From Rhizophlyctis rosea (lineage: Eukaryota; Chytridiomycota; Chytridiomycetes; Rhizophlyctidales; Rhizophlyctidaceae): a stretch of DNA of 45,601 nt. Of this stretch, positions 36,201 to 45,601 are shown piece by piece; position 1 is the first letter of the stretch, and every line of letters begins with the position of its first letter. The DNA is taken from NCBI GenBank assembly GCA_027596075.1, contig JADGJC010000227.1:22640-68240 (forward strand), read 5' to 3'. Both the position numbers and the translations under genes were made by a program. The notes under the pieces were generated by a model. The model made no database searches and was not told where the DNA came from. It was given only the letters and a program-made list of their open reading frames with translations.

Positions 36201-38436
36201 GGCGAAGTATGTCGGCTTGCTCGGCCCGAGAGTGCGCACTGCCAACTTCCTCCACACTGGACACTCGTTCTCATACCATTCTGCAAGGCATCTCGCGCCC
36301 CGATTCTTGAATGCCTAAAAGCTTTTGCGTAAAAAAAATATTCTTCAGACGTCATCGATTTGCGAATGAGTCCCGTTGCCTCTGCATCTTTCGAGACTGC
36401 ATCTCGTCGGGCTTGACTACCCTTGTCATCGTGCGACCCATACTGGACGATCGGTGCCGTGGAAGTTGATACAGTCTGGTGAAGGTGCTCTTCAACGGCC
36501 AATCGCACGAGGGCAGATGTCCTAGTTGTAATACTTAAACAGCTGGCCAACCGCTTGGTTTCTTTTGCCAAGAGCAGCACATTATAATCTTGAACTGCAT
36601 CATGTGGACATGTATGGGGGATTGTCCTGAGGAAGATTGGAAAGCTACTGGGGCGTCAATAGGTGCCGCAATCGGCCGGACGCAAATAGCAGGTGGATGA
36701 GGAGATATCATTTTTGCTGAGCCTGAGCAGTCAATATGAAGTTGTGAACCTGGCAATCTCAACGTGATGGGTTGAAGGTAAGTAACTTGCTGCAAATATG
36801 CCGTCTGCCTCCGGGGGTAATACTGAATAACATAAAACTGCGTTATGCGTTTTGGTGGTTTATCTTTGCCATCGCAGCCCCTTCGTGGATCACTGAGGGT
36901 ACCTTCATTTTTGTCTAGAATAGCAGCCATCCTGGGTCTGCTCTAACATATCAGTACATCCACATCCGCCAACTCATAGTCTTTTCGAAAAAAAATTAAT
37001 CAACATATCATATACAGGCGAAGAGCGCCCGATGCGACATGGCTGAATTGGCCGTCAAATGCTCTCCGAAAATTTAACGTATGTCGCTCTTATCGGATTC
37101 AGTCTCTCACTTGCGCTTCTTTTTCCCGTCTACGGAGTCAGCGGGCTCACACTCTTGGTACCAAATGTGTTGGCAACGGGACCGGTATCCAAGATGTTGA
37201 GCGAGATTGACAAGGATTCTTTCAAGTGAATGATTTTGTAGCTTGTGCATTGGAGCATTGATGGAGGAATCGTGGTTTCTGGATTCTCAAGCGATTGGCG
37301 GGGATACACTTCATGGAAAGTCGATATGTGTCTTAGCGGAGTGTGTCATCTCCGGATTTTTGATTCACTTTTTGTATTCATTGTCTCAATGCGCAAGTGA
37401 GGCAATCGGGCACATCTCGCTTCAAATAGCAAGAAATTCGAAACAATCGCGCCAATAAGGAACATATGTTGATTACCATACCTGTGCCACGCAACATTGA
37501 ATGGCACAAGTACCTATGTTGAACGGTCCTCTGATCGACCGATGTTAGAAAGGTCTTTTTTGTCTTATGTATATAAATAAGAGCGGGCAAAATACCAGAT
37601 GATCTAGTATATGGCTGGTCGTGGTGCATAAGTCGTGGTGGATCAGAAATTGCCAATCTTCGGAATCGTGATGAAGAAAAAGGAAGAGTATGGAGCGACA
37701 TCACTGCGGCGGAATCTCCAATTCATTTGGCAGCGCAATAAGCTTGTATCAGGTTGATGATGCGGGAAATTCACTCATTACCGAGATATTAGGATCGACG
37801 AATCTGTAAGCGGTAGAGACTAATTTGATATTGCCCACACGTCTTCTATGGTCCCCACAGCAATGGCTGTGATATTGACGGCGACGGCGTCATTGTACTT
37901 GCCTGCCAGCTACAGTTGTTTTGCCCCAGATTCGAGTGTAGAAAACTCTATTGGACAGCAAAAGAAAGGACATCGCCAATCCTAACTGCATAGCAGGTAT
38001 TCGGTAGCAACTCTCAGCCTTCTGTGCAACAAGTTCCACTTTGGGGAAGGTTGCTGGTCTCATGTTGGTGTATGCATGAAATCTTACGGATCAACTGCAT
38101 GTTGCAAGCATTGAGCCTTTACAGATTGACCGCTAGGTGATGATTGGCAATTGAATGATCGCCACTGATCAACAGCATCCGTTTTGGGAGACTGGACTTT
38201 TGTTAGTAAACATTGAATGGCGTTAAGATCTTCTTGCAATGCTGTGGAGGGTGCTGGCCCTCCACAATGACAAAAAGAACGCAAACAGAGAGCTGAATGG
38301 ATTCAGGTTCCGGAAGGTAGCATGGATTGCATGTTGGTATGATACATTAGATGCGTGAATGTGTGGGTGCGACTATTTACATTGTGTTATGCTAACCTTC
38401 CACTGCCCTGATAGAACGTCCTTCCAGCTACATTGC
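33210..38436. other. 5.2 kb gene-free tract
   Basis: The first 350 bp are T-rich and likely hold the 3' UTR and terminator of the kinase gene. The remainder carries short frames (minus 34854-35439, 36182-36930 and others) without recognisable motifs or splice-linked partners. No RNA gene or mobile-element end is visible. Confidence 0.5.
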
Positions 38437-39225
38437 CTAAAGCCAAAGATACAACGCCGACACCAACCCCGCTATGCCCATCATCGCGATACCAGCTATT
38501 GGCGGACCACCCGACCCTGACGACGTGAGGTAATCCTGCAAGAAGTCATCGCAGGTATCCCGTAGATCCCTTGTTGCGCTTTGGACGGAGGAAGGTATGC
38601 GGGATTCGCAGGAGAAGCATTTGTCGAAGACGTCGTAGTTGAGCTTGGGGCATAGGCACTCTTGGTCGATTTCTAACGATGATGTGCTAGTAATGTTTTG
38701 GGGTAGTGACTGTCCAGTGCCATTGGCATAAGGAACTTGAACGTTGGCGCAGTTGTAAACACCTTCCCGGATGTACCGACACTCGTCGCAGCGTTGCCAG
38801 TAGGTATCTAGGACGTCGTTGTCGATGGCATTGTCGGCAATCACGTAGCCTAGCCAAAATGCAAGGAAGGATGCACCGATGAGTTTTCGGTAGATACGGC
38901 CGACGTTGCTGACGCCTCGGTAATGGTTTGTGGTTGTGCCCCAGTATGGGACGTAAGGGATGGAGCGACCTGCGGTCCCGCGCGAGGTGCCTTTGAAGGG
39001 TGTTGTGCTTCTGCTGCCAGAGGAGGAGCCACCGCCACTGGATGTTGAACCGCCTTTTGTGCCGCCGGAGGAGGAACTTGAGGACCCGCCTTTTGAACCA
39101 CCTCCACCGCCGCCGCCTTTACCGCCGCCGCCGCCGCCTTTTGGACTTGCTTGAATGGGTGTTGATAGGGAGGAGAGCGCGAGGATGAGGATAAGGAATG
39201 AGGGGATAGATTGTGTGAGCTTCAT
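38437..39225 (-). CDS. Gly/Ser-rich surface protein with signal peptide and Cys-rich domain
   Basis: The 262-residue single-exon product starts at the internal ATG (39225), because MKLTQSIPSFLILILALSS...QA is a clean signal peptide. The frame itself is open 21 codons further upstream. A Gly/Ser/Lys low-complexity stretch (about 28-80) follows. Next comes a hydrophobic segment (about 116-135, SFLAFWLGYVIA), then a Cys-containing domain with CDECRY, YNC, CLCP, CFSC and DTC. The C-terminus is SSGSGG followed by about 20 hydrophobic residues to the end, the layout of a GPI-attachment signal. The internal hydrophobic segment could instead be a true membrane span, with the tail as a second one. I do not recognise the family. 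It most likely sits at the plasma membrane or cell wall. Confidence 0.8.
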   Translation of the reverse strand: MKLTQSIPSFLILILALSSLSTPIQASPKGGGGGGKGGGGGGGSKGGSSSSSSGGTKGGSTSSGGGSSSGSRSTTPFKGTSRGTAGRSIPYVPYWGTTTNHYRGVSNVGRIYRKLIGASFLAFWLGYVIADNAIDNDVLDTYWQRCDECRYIREGVYNCANVQVPYANGTGQSLPQNITSTSSLEIDQECLCPKLNYDVFDKCFSCESRIPSSVQSATRDLRDTCDDFLQDYLTSSGSGGPPIAGIAMMGIAGLVSALYLWL

Positions 39226-40704
39226 AGATGTGGAGTTGCTTGACGTTTGTTTGATTCGATATTTGTTGACTTGGAATGCGGAATGCACGCGAGTTCTTGG
39301 CGGGAAGATATACTTTTTGAGTTGAAAACGTTTCGGGATTGTTCGGGCGGCGTGCAGCCTTATGCTTTAGAGAATCTTGTTCACCGATACAACGGCCATG
39401 CGCCTTTTCACAGAGGCGGTGCTGAAAGCTGCAAACAGCCGTGGAGTTGTGAACTCGCCCGTTCCTTATTTGTTGCAATATAGTGAAATTGCTGCTTGTG
39501 AGGATAAATTGTTGGAGCAAACCATTGCCGTGATGGGGATTGTGTGACGGAGGCGGTGCTAAAAATAGTCACGTGGCGGGCCAAAATGAAATTCAGGGTC
39601 CAAGTGGCGCAGCAATCTTGTTCTTCCCACCTTGTGGAGGAAGATGCCAAGTGATACACATCCTCATTTCACCACCATTTCAGCAAGGAAGATATTGCAA
39701 CAACATGAGCTCCTTAGATTACAAAATTCATGAAGCTGGCTTAAACACGGTTGATTGCTTGTGGGCGTAGGAATGATCGAAGCATACCGTCACTATCCTC
39801 ATTTTACCCATGCAGTCAGAGCAACCGAGTCTGTAGCGACAAAAGGGATAAACTCAAATGAAGCGCATCATACATCTGGCCAACAGACGATCTTTCAATT
39901 GTGGAAACAGGATGCGTTCTGCTGAATGCGCTTGAGGACGGAATGGATGGAGCGAAGAATGACACGTTATGCGTCAATAGGTGACGGCACAGCAAAGAGA
40001 TCATGGCCTCCAAATACACATTTCTGGTCGTCATTGATGGTACACAGAAGAATGAACTTTTTGTAATAGCATTCATAGTCTTTTGAGCCCTAATTCTGAC
40101 CCTTCCCGAATCTACAAATGAGAGAATGAGGCATATTGGCTAGTTTATCCATCTCAGTCACCAGCCAAATATGATGACTGAAATATAGGCAAATATGCCC
40201 GCGATGATTTTTGTTTCGATATAAAAGCAAAGAAGTCAAGCTTGTCTACTGCCCTGGGAATATAATCGTCGGCATTGTATCATGTGACAAAGACGGCGAG
40301 GTTGATATGTTCTTGAAAAATTCAGTATCAACTCATCCAGCGGAATTGCAGATTTTGAATGATTGAATTCCTAGCCGCGTGACTGTCTTTTTTGCTGTTA
40401 TATCAGTAGCAGCGGTAGTGACGTACAGGCGACAGTTCAAAAAACTTATTGTTCGTGATAATAACTCACATGCGCGACCGCAGGTTTTGCAGGTACTGTG
40501 TTGCATGAATTCAATGCCACTTATGGGGCAATCAATTTTGAAAAGAAGAGTTGCAAAGAGATTTGCACAGCGTGGACATTTGGCAGATGTAACTCCACGG
40601 CAGGACTTGATAGTTATATCATTGAATGACAAAGTCTAGCTAAATAAGTATCAGTTGCTAGTACTCTACGTAGAAATCAGAGCTAAGGTCCCTCACAGAG
40701 GTAC
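39226..40704. other. intergenic region
   Basis: Its right end should hold the 3' end of the SurE-like gene and its left end the promoter of the Gly-rich gene. A minus-strand frame at 40333-40632 has KCPRC and TCKTC pairs suggestive of a zinc-binding fragment, but it is short and isolated. I do not call it a gene. Confidence 0.4.
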
Positions 40705-41689
40705 TTAAGGAAGGCAAGAGAGAATAGGATTCAACTTGTCACGGACGGTGGTTTGTTTGGTAGTATCATTGACGTCAGTCTTGTCGTTTGCGTCGCCGAT
40801 GCTAATACTGACGTAACAACCAGAAGACTTTGTCACAACATCGATATCCCACGGCAACTGGGTCTTCCCGCACTGTTTCAAGTCTTTGGTGATGAAGGGC
40901 ACGGCGGGGTAGATGCGAGTTAGGATGAACTTAAACTGGCCGATGCTGTTGCATTTCGTGCTGGTCACTTCGGGGAAGTTGACGTTGAGGAACACACCGG
41001 CGGGGAGGAACGGTTTTGCGGTTGAGAGGAGTTGTTGAGTGATGGTTGTAGCGAGGTCGGCGTAGATTTGGCTGTAGAGTGGTGTTGGAGCGTTCCAAGC
41101 TGTTGGCTCACCGGTGCCACCGGAGAAGGCGATGGCGGGGATGCCTTGTTGGGCGGCGTAAACTGCTGCGCCGACGGTGCCGGAGAAGGATGCAGCGATA
41201 GAAGGGTTCCATCCGACGTTGGGAGCGGAGACGGCGAAGTCGGGGGCGCTGCCGAGGATTTTGGGTGCGATGGTGGTTATGCCCGTATTTCATGGATGTC
41301 ACGGGGTAGGAGTTTACATAGTTTAGACGCGGGTCGGAGGCATTGAATCCGGTTGCTGGGCTGCCGGTGGGGCAGCTGTTGAATTTGCAGGGACCGGTTA
41401 GGGTAGTGGGGGTTTGGTTGTTGGAGCCTGATGCAAAAAGGAAAAAATACAATGATGACGATCAAAACAGGCAGTGAATCAGCGCATGTCGAAATAAATG
41501 GGTAATCCACTCACCAGTATCACTCTGGTCCTCAGCAGGAGCAGAGAGGACGAGCTTGTGTCCTTTTGCCTCCAAGGTCTTGAAGAAGGTCCCGATGTTG
41601 ATCTCAGCCCAACCATCATCGTTGGACATGACGATCTTGAAAGCGCTGGCCAGCATAGGCGCCGCAGCGAGGAGCAGGGAGAGACGCAT
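40705..41689 (-). CDS. secreted SurE-like phosphatase/5'-nucleotidase, with a one-base frameshift
   Basis: Exon 1 (41689-41515) encodes a signal peptide (MRLSLLLAAAPMLASA), then KIVMSNDDGWAEINI and LSAPAEDQSDTG. These are the SurE metal site (NDDG) and the loop around the conserved Ser. The intron is 41428-41514 (gtgagt...catcag). Exon 2 continues with SNNQTPTTLTGPC and LNYVNSYPVTSMKYG, then changes frame at 41281-41284 (one extra base in ggg/c). It resumes as ITTIAPKILG, APNVGWNP, SGTVGAAVYAAQQGIPAIAFSG and FLNVNFP to the stop at 40705. The total is about 298 residues, the normal length for fungal SurE proteins. The family hydrolyses phosphate monoesters, often nucleotides, and needs a divalent metal. 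The signal peptide implies a secreted or vacuolar acid phosphatase. The frameshift is either an assembly indel or a disabling mutation; flanking sequence is otherwise clean. Confidence 0.85.
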
Positions 41690-42715
41690 AATGGACGGAA
41701 TGGAGCAGCTAGAGATTGGGAGGAAGGGTTGCCGGCGTGGGCAAACAGATGTTGGTGCGGTCAATTTATAGTCCTTCTAGCATCCATGCATCCTATCTCC
41801 GATGCGACGCACGAAACCCATGATTGAAGCGCAAGGGGAAGTAGGGGGTAAGAAACAAAAAAGTAAATGCGGAATGGAACACGGCACCTTCACGGCACGC
41901 ATAGCTGTTCGGAGCTTGCAGTCGGGCGCATCTGGTGCATTGGCAGCATTGCTGTCAACCATCCATTGTTGACACGTGAAGAGGTAAACAGCCGGACTTC
42001 GGCCCTGTGGTGCACAAGAGTGATTCTGCTGTGTGGAGGATCTCAGGATTCGGGTGCAAAATTTGCCATAAATGAATGAGTGCTCAATACTTTCCGAGTC
42101 CTGCTGGGTTTTGCCAAGTCTCCATATTATTTGTTTGCAGTGGGTGTATATTTTTTTCTGCCAAGATTTTGTCTTCTATGCTACAACACTCATCTGACAG
42201 AGATTATCAAGCGAGGAAAATGTTGCAAATGTCAGATCAACGCATCTCCCCTTTGAAGTATCACCGAACCGTTTGGCTAAACGCAAAGGTGGATTTACAC
42301 ACATCCACTTCTCTTATGATTCAAACCAGCCACCCTTCCCCAGGGGCACAAAAAATAAACAACGTCGCGAGGAGCCTCACAACAGAAGAGGTCTAATACT
42401 GACCCGCTAGCACAATACACTAATCTCGAGGTAATCAAAAACAATGGATATGAAAAAATGGTAACCTACAAGCCCCAAATAGGGAAATACACACTACACA
42501 CAAAATGGAAAAAGAAAGAAAGTCTATTTACTGGGGGAAACACGAAGGCCCTTATCCTATCCTACCTGAAGAGATTGCGTCTTCCGTTTTTCCGTCCGTT
42601 TGTATTCATCCACACTCACACTCCCAAACCCCAAACATCTACACTGATATCTCCCTAACGTATCTATACAAAAAACATCACTCCCCTTCCCGACGCAAAC
42701 AGAAACATTTTTAAT
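41690..42715. other. intergenic region between the SurE-like and tyrosinase genes
   Basis: It contains the promoter side of the SurE-like gene (left) and the 3' flank of the tyrosinase gene (right). No coding sequence is supportable. The last 300 bp are A/C-rich on the plus strand (T/G-rich on the transcribed strand), fitting a 3' UTR. Confidence 0.5.
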
Positions 42716-45177
42716 CTAGTAGAAGCTGTTGTAGATAGCTGTCTCGACAGCCGTCTCGATGGCGGCGGCAGTCGTTTCTACGTCACTGTAAGATGGTACA
42801 CGGACCTTTCTACACTTTTTCTTCCCACCCGAAACCGGCGCCAAGACCTTGTCGTAGGTTATGTCGGCTTCGGGGTACACGTCCTGCACGACGGCTGCGG
42901 GCACCACGGGGAGGACGCCGGTGTAGTTGTTGACCATATAGGATACCGGCGCGGGGAGGACTTCGTGGTTTGATGTAGCGTTGAAGACTGCTTCACAACC
43001 CTTTGTGAATGTGGTGTGGGTGTATGCGGCGTGGGCGTTGGGACCTTGGTAGTTCATTTTCACCCACCATTGGGGCGGGGCGGGGAGGACGGAGGGACGG
43101 GCGGTGTAGGTATAGGGGGAGATGATGACGGGTCCGCCTTCTTCGGGGGGTTTGGCGGTTTCAGTGGCGGTTGCTTCCGCGGTTGTGGTGGTGGTGGTGG
43201 AGTCGGTTGTTATGGCGGTTGCTTCGGCGGTTGTGGTTGTGGGGATGGTGGTGTGTTTAATGTAGGAGGATGTGGTGGAGGTAGAGTCTTCCCCGAGACC
43301 GACGTGGACATTTACACCGAGGACCGTGGCGTTGACGTCCAAAGCACGACGACGACGAGCAGAAGAGCTGCAGGACCCGAGCGCGGAGTTACAACCAGTT
43401 CCACATGCCGTTCCGGTACCGCAACGCCAGTTGGCACCACAGCAAAGACCTGTGGCACAGAAGTAACGGATGCCGCCGATTGTGCCGCAGGATTGGCCGG
43501 ATTGAGCGATGGCGGTGGGTGTGGATGCCGTGGTGGTTGTGGTGGTTGTGACGGTTGTTGTGCCACATTGGCCGAGGTCTGAGCGACAACCGGTTCCACA
43601 TTGGGTGCTGCCGGTACCGCAGCGCCAGTTGGAGCCACAGCAGAGGCCAGGGGCGCAGAAGTTGCGGACCCCGTTGATGGTGCCGCAGGCTTGACCGGAT
43701 TGGGCGATGGCGGTGGGAGTGGAGGAGGAGGTGGTTGTGGTGGTTGTTGCGAGACCGCATTGTCCCAAGTCGGTACGGCAACCGGTTCCACATTGTGTGC
43801 TGCCAGTGCCACACCTCCAGTTAGAACCACAGCACAGACCAGTGGCGCAGACGTAACGGATGCCGTTGATGGTTCCGCAGGATGCACCGGATTGGGCGGT
43901 GGCGGTGGGAGTGGAGGCGGAGGTTGTGGTAGTGGTTGTGACGGCACCAGTGGTGGTGGTAGTTGCGGCAGTAGTAGTGGTAGCAGCAGTGGTGGTGGTA
44001 GTGGTCGTGGTTGTGGGCTGTCCAGTCCATGGGCCGTTGATGGGAGGAGCGTATTTCACACACTGTTGCGCGATGAACTGCACATCCTTGACGGGGATGT
44101 TGAAGTATGGCAACTGGGTGTTGAGAGTCAAACACTTTGCGGAGCGGTCAGCGTTGGATGGGCAACTGCCGCGGATTTGAAGGGCTTGGGTACCCATGGT
44201 TGCCTTGTCGTTGGTGTTCCAGCCGACTTGGGCTTGGTGGTACAGGTAGTCGACGTTGGGGTGGTGGGCCCAGAACACTGTTATGGGAGGTGAGACGTTA
44301 GCGAGGGGTTCGTTGTGGGTGTGGTCATTATGACTCTCTGATGAGGTAAGATAGGATCATGAAACTTACTGGGGTCCAAAGGCGACTGCATGCTAGCCAT
44401 AACATTCCCCTGCGAAATATGCACATACGCATGGAAACCTTCCGCCCAATACGCGTAATTATCATACCCCCCCGTGATCCCCTTTGCCGGCACACTCTGC
44501 TTGTAAGCATAGTTGTAATCGTCCAGAGATGACCATTGAGCGTCGTCGGTAGCGGCGTATGCCGTGTCGCCGAGGGTGTAGGCACGGTTGAGGCCGCGGA
44601 GTTTGGAGGCGGAGGAGAATTGGTTAGCGTTTCCGCGGAGGATTACGCCGGAGAGGGGGAACTTTTCGCCGGTTATGTCGACGTCTTTTTTGGATTTTCC
44701 CATGTGTTCCCAGGTGGGGTCTGTCATCCATATGGAGGCGTCGGGCTGCGGGGGTGAGGAGGTGGATATGTTGAGTATGTTGCGGAGCGACCTGGAAGAT
44801 AATAATTTCAACCATATTGACGGCAACATAAACACATACCATCAAGTGCGTAGCCCAGTAGAACATAACAAAGTCCGGATCATACTTCTGCAACACCTGC
44901 TCGGCCCACCGCGTGAACTTCCGGTGCCAGATCAAGAAGATGTGGTTACCGTGAATAGGAACATGGTAACTGTCGTGCAACCATCCCAATTGATCCCACA
45001 CGGACATCGATCCACCGACTTTTTGCAAGTCGGATTTCCATTTGGTCAGACGGTCGGTGGAGTCACCTTTGTAGTTGGGGATGGGGAGGGCGGTGGTGTT
45101 GACGATGATGGTGGAGTAGTCGGCTGCGGCGGCTTTGATGACTTTGTACCAGCGGTCCCATTCTGCGTCTGTGTAGT
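42716..45177 (-). CDS. tyrosinase with three CBM18-like modules (5' end missing)
   Basis: Exons: 45177-44840, 44745-44370 and 44277-42716, joined by introns 44746-44839 (gtatgt...ccgcag) and 44278-44369 (gtaagt...aacag). CuA ligands are in WLHDSYH, PIHGNH and FLIWHRKF. CuB ligands are in EGFHAYVH and FWAHHPNVDYLYH. So both copper sites of a type-3 copper phenol oxidase are present. The last exon adds a Thr-rich stalk with three 8-Cys modules, an ARRRRALD site, another Thr/Ala linker and a C-terminal region with PPQWWVKMN. The exon at 45177 begins mid-codon (phase 1), so at least one upstream exon exists. A tentative 17-nt exon at 45474-45490 (RTLDE) would join in phase, but the signal-peptide exon is not visible. 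It would be a secreted, cell-wall-associated enzyme oxidising phenols to quinones (melanin or wall cross-linking). CBM18-tyrosinase fusions are known in chytrids such as Batrachochytrium. Confidence 0.9.
43370..43882 (-). repeat. three tandem 8-Cys (hevein/CBM18-like) modules
   Basis: Modules lie at about 43882-43757, 43690-43565 and 43492-43370. They share CGTI.G.R..C..GLCCG.NWRCGTG...CGTGC....G.C, with eight Cys in the hevein order (C-x9-C-x4-CC-x5-C-x5/6-C-x3-C-x6-C). They are separated by Thr-rich linkers ending STPTA.AQSG. The modules are 80-90% alike, which suggests recent duplication or gene conversion. Confidence 0.85.
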
Positions 45178-45601
45178 CTGTTGGGAGGTTTTTGTGTGGT
45201 TAGGCTTTGTGTTGGTGTGTGTGGTGTGTATGTTGTGGAAGGAGGGCTGAAGGTGTCGTTCTGCAACGAGGATCCAACCCAACCCAATCATCCGCAAACC
45301 CCAACCCAACCCAACCGCAAAACTCAACCCAACCCGATCAGCCCGCAAACCCCAATCCAACCCAACCCGCATAACTCAACCCAACCCAATTACCCGCAAA
45401 ACCCAACCCAACCCAACCCAACCCAACAACCAACCAACCAACCAACCAACCAACCAACCAACCCCTCACCCACCCTCATCAAGTGTTCGTCTGCAAGAAG
45501 TATAAAACCAACCCAACTAGCCTGCGATTCGCCCAGGAGACCCACCACCGAACACAAGAAAAGCGACCCCCACACACAGCGACCGCACCACGGCCCTCGA
45601 G
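45178..45601. other. 5' intron/upstream region of the tyrosinase gene
   Basis: An acceptor (cccaacag on the minus strand) abuts the exon at 45177. The rest is mostly repeat DNA. Minus-strand sequence from 45601 to 45520 may hold coding sequence of an earlier exon, but none of its frames gives a recognisable tyrosinase N-terminus. The window ends before the gene start can be seen. Confidence 0.4.
45272..45462. repeat. AACCC-based minisatellite and (AACC)n tract
   Basis: About five degenerate 25-28 bp units built on CCGCAAAACCCAACCCAACCC run from 45272 to 45400. A pure AACCC pentamer run follows (about 45400-45427), then an (AACC)n tetramer run (about 45428-45462). The minus strand, which is the tyrosinase coding strand, is correspondingly GGGTT-rich. 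Confidence 0.9.

Noticed and set aside
39000..39188. plus-strand Pro- and Arg-rich frames
   Set aside because: They mirror the GGC/GGA glycine codons of the minus-strand surface protein.
40333..40632. small zinc-finger-like gene on the minus strand
   Set aside because: Two CxxC pairs are suggestive, but the frame is short and isolated and overlaps an equally long frame on the other strand.
43601..44293. 230-residue plus-strand Gly/Val-rich frame
   Set aside because: It is the antisense shadow of the Thr-rich and Cys-module region of the tyrosinase; the GGT/GTT-type repeats keep every frame open.
44624..45028. Reading through the exon at 44840 into the frame VAPQHTQHIHLL
   Set aside because: It leaves the tyrosinase family after the donor. 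The acceptor at 44746 instead gives YWATHLM-PDASIW, which fits the family and keeps phase.
45400..45462. telomere repeat
   Set aside because: The AACCC/AACC tract is short, grades into degenerate minisatellite units and lies next to a gene. It does not match TTAGGG and does not run to the window end.
1..45601. CRISPR arrays, bacterial operons or ribosome-binding sites
   Set aside because: None seen; the intron-rich genes are clearly eukaryotic.

Overview
The window is eukaryotic. Genes are split by short introns (about 40-140 nt) with GTRNGT-type donors and CTAAC/CTCAC-like branch sites. Proteins carry fungal hallmarks: a secreted tyrosinase with hevein-like (CBM18-type) modules, a large hybrid histidine kinase, and a secreted fungal-type SurE phosphatase. 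Together these suggest an early-diverging, probably chytrid-like fungus. The lineage is an inference.

Layout. Positions 1-8200 are gene-poor and decayed. They hold a transposase-like ORF on the minus strand (681-1541), two arrays of a degenerate CCATTA motif (3434-3523 and 4028-4097), and a broken FMN-dependent alpha-hydroxyacid dehydrogenase (about 5600-6959, minus). At 8235-9433 (+) lies a two-pass membrane protein split by a one-base frameshift. Positions 9434-14609 show no supportable gene. At 14610-18852 (+) a ten-exon gene was reconstructed by joining phase-consistent exons; it encodes about 1173 residues with a SUMO/Rad60-like segment, a chromodomain, a duplicated exon module and an LRR-like tail. 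This is the most unusual object in the window. Positions 18853-28438 again lack convincing genes.

At 28439-33209 (+) a six-exon gene encodes a 1460-residue PAS-GAF-HisKA-HATPase-receiver hybrid histidine kinase. Positions 33210-38436 are empty. The right end has three minus-strand genes for surface or secreted products: a Gly/Ser-rich, Cys-containing membrane or GPI-type protein (38437-39225), a SurE-like phosphatase with one intron and a one-base frameshift (40705-41689), and a tyrosinase with three 8-Cys modules and a Thr-rich stalk (42716-45177 plus missing 5' exons). An AACCC minisatellite lies 5' of the tyrosinase exons.

The genes do not form one obvious pathway. The right-hand cluster is linked only by its likely cell-surface or secreted location. 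Exon joins were deduced by eye from splice signals, reading phase and protein-family continuity; none is tested by transcripts.
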